A stretch of DNA of 6,265 nt from an uncultured Clostridia bacterium (GTDB lineage: Bacteria; Bacillota; Clostridia; Peptostreptococcales; Anaerovoracaceae), in NCBI GenBank assembly GCA_946541285.1, contig CAMNJG010000090.1, positions 1-6,265 of the forward strand, in the 5' to 3' direction. Every line of letters begins with the position of its first letter. Position 1 is the first letter of the stretch. The notes under the pieces were generated by a model. The model had not been told where the DNA came from. It did no database searches and saw only the letters and a program-made list of their open reading frames with translations. Shown here in pieces: positions 6,158 through 6,265 of this stretch. The translations under genes were made by a program, and so were the position numbers.

Positions 6158-6265
6158 TTACAGGATACTGGCCAGGAACTGCTTCGCCTTGTCTGTCTTC
6201 GGATTGCTGAAGATCTCATCCGGTGTCCCGATCTTGCCGATATCATGCAAAATAGCTGCCAGATA
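6158..6265 (-). CDS. 3' end of a gene: ABC transporter ATPase-like C-terminus with an HD-GYP-like stretch (partial)
   Basis: Thirty-five codons are visible before the TAA at 6158-6160; the rest lies beyond the window. Visible residues 13-35, GTPDEIFSNPKTDKAKQFLA followed by SIL, match the usual C-terminus of polar amino-acid ABC transporter ATPases (GlnQ type), where a GTP(E/D)EIF, NP, then KxFL pattern ends the protein. Residues 1-18 do not show the expected ADR-type approach and GKI-VEE-GTP spacing. Instead LAAILHDIGKIGTPDEI reads like the metal-binding HD signature of HD-GYP cyclic-di-GMP phosphodiesterases. The two readings share GTPDEI(F). It may be an ABC ATPase with a divergent segment, a real recombinant, or a sequence-assembly join. 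A proper terminator (6002-6038) follows, so the 3' end itself looks native. Assignment to the ABC family is moderate. Confidence 0.55.
   Translation of the reverse strand, partial: YLAAILHDIGKIGTPDEIFSNPKTDKAKQFLASIL

Overview
The window looks like ordinary chromosome of an anaerobic, probably gut-associated member of the Bacillota (Clostridia, Lachnospiraceae-like). This rests on family-level resemblance of the proteins, Shine-Dalgarno sites of the GGAG type, a TTG start, U-tract terminators and moderate GC content; I cannot name a genus. Every gene I accept lies on the minus strand, so the text below runs from right (high coordinates) to left.

Right edge (5863-6265): the last 35 codons of a gene entering from outside the window end at 6158. 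The final ~20 residues look like the C-terminus of a polar amino-acid ABC transporter ATPase, while the residues just before them read like the HD-GYP phosphodiesterase signature, so the fragment looks like a hybrid. Next comes an 89-bp element (6060-6148) with 18-bp imperfect terminal inverted repeats and a 4-bp direct repeat (CTAT) on both sides, which has the architecture of a MITE. It sits between the stop codon and a strong intrinsic terminator (6002-6038). A probable promoter for the next operon follows near 5899-5929.

Centre (785-5862): four closely spaced genes probably form one transcription unit: a sodium-dependent neurotransmitter-symporter-type amino-acid transporter, a NUDIX hydrolase of the ADP-ribose pyrophosphatase type (10 bp gap, its Shine-Dalgarno overlapping the previous stop codon), a Na/Pi cotransporter with a C-terminal PhoU-like region (65 bp gap), and a GT4 glycosyltransferase starting at TTG (38 bp gap). 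A 12-bp hairpin with a U-tract (725-763) ends the unit. The two sodium-coupled uptake systems and the nucleotide-diphosphate hydrolase suggest a loose link through ion gradient, phosphate and nucleotide metabolism. The glycosyltransferase probably glycosylates a lipid or envelope acceptor. No single pathway obviously joins all four.

Left part (1-654): a solitary lemA-family gene has its own short upstream region and its own bipartite terminator (27-89). The first 15 bases look like the right half of a plus-strand terminator, so a convergent gene probably ends just outside the window.

I see no defence system, CRISPR array, phage gene, tRNA or rRNA. The items most worth a second look are the MITE-like element and the hybrid protein end at the right edge.
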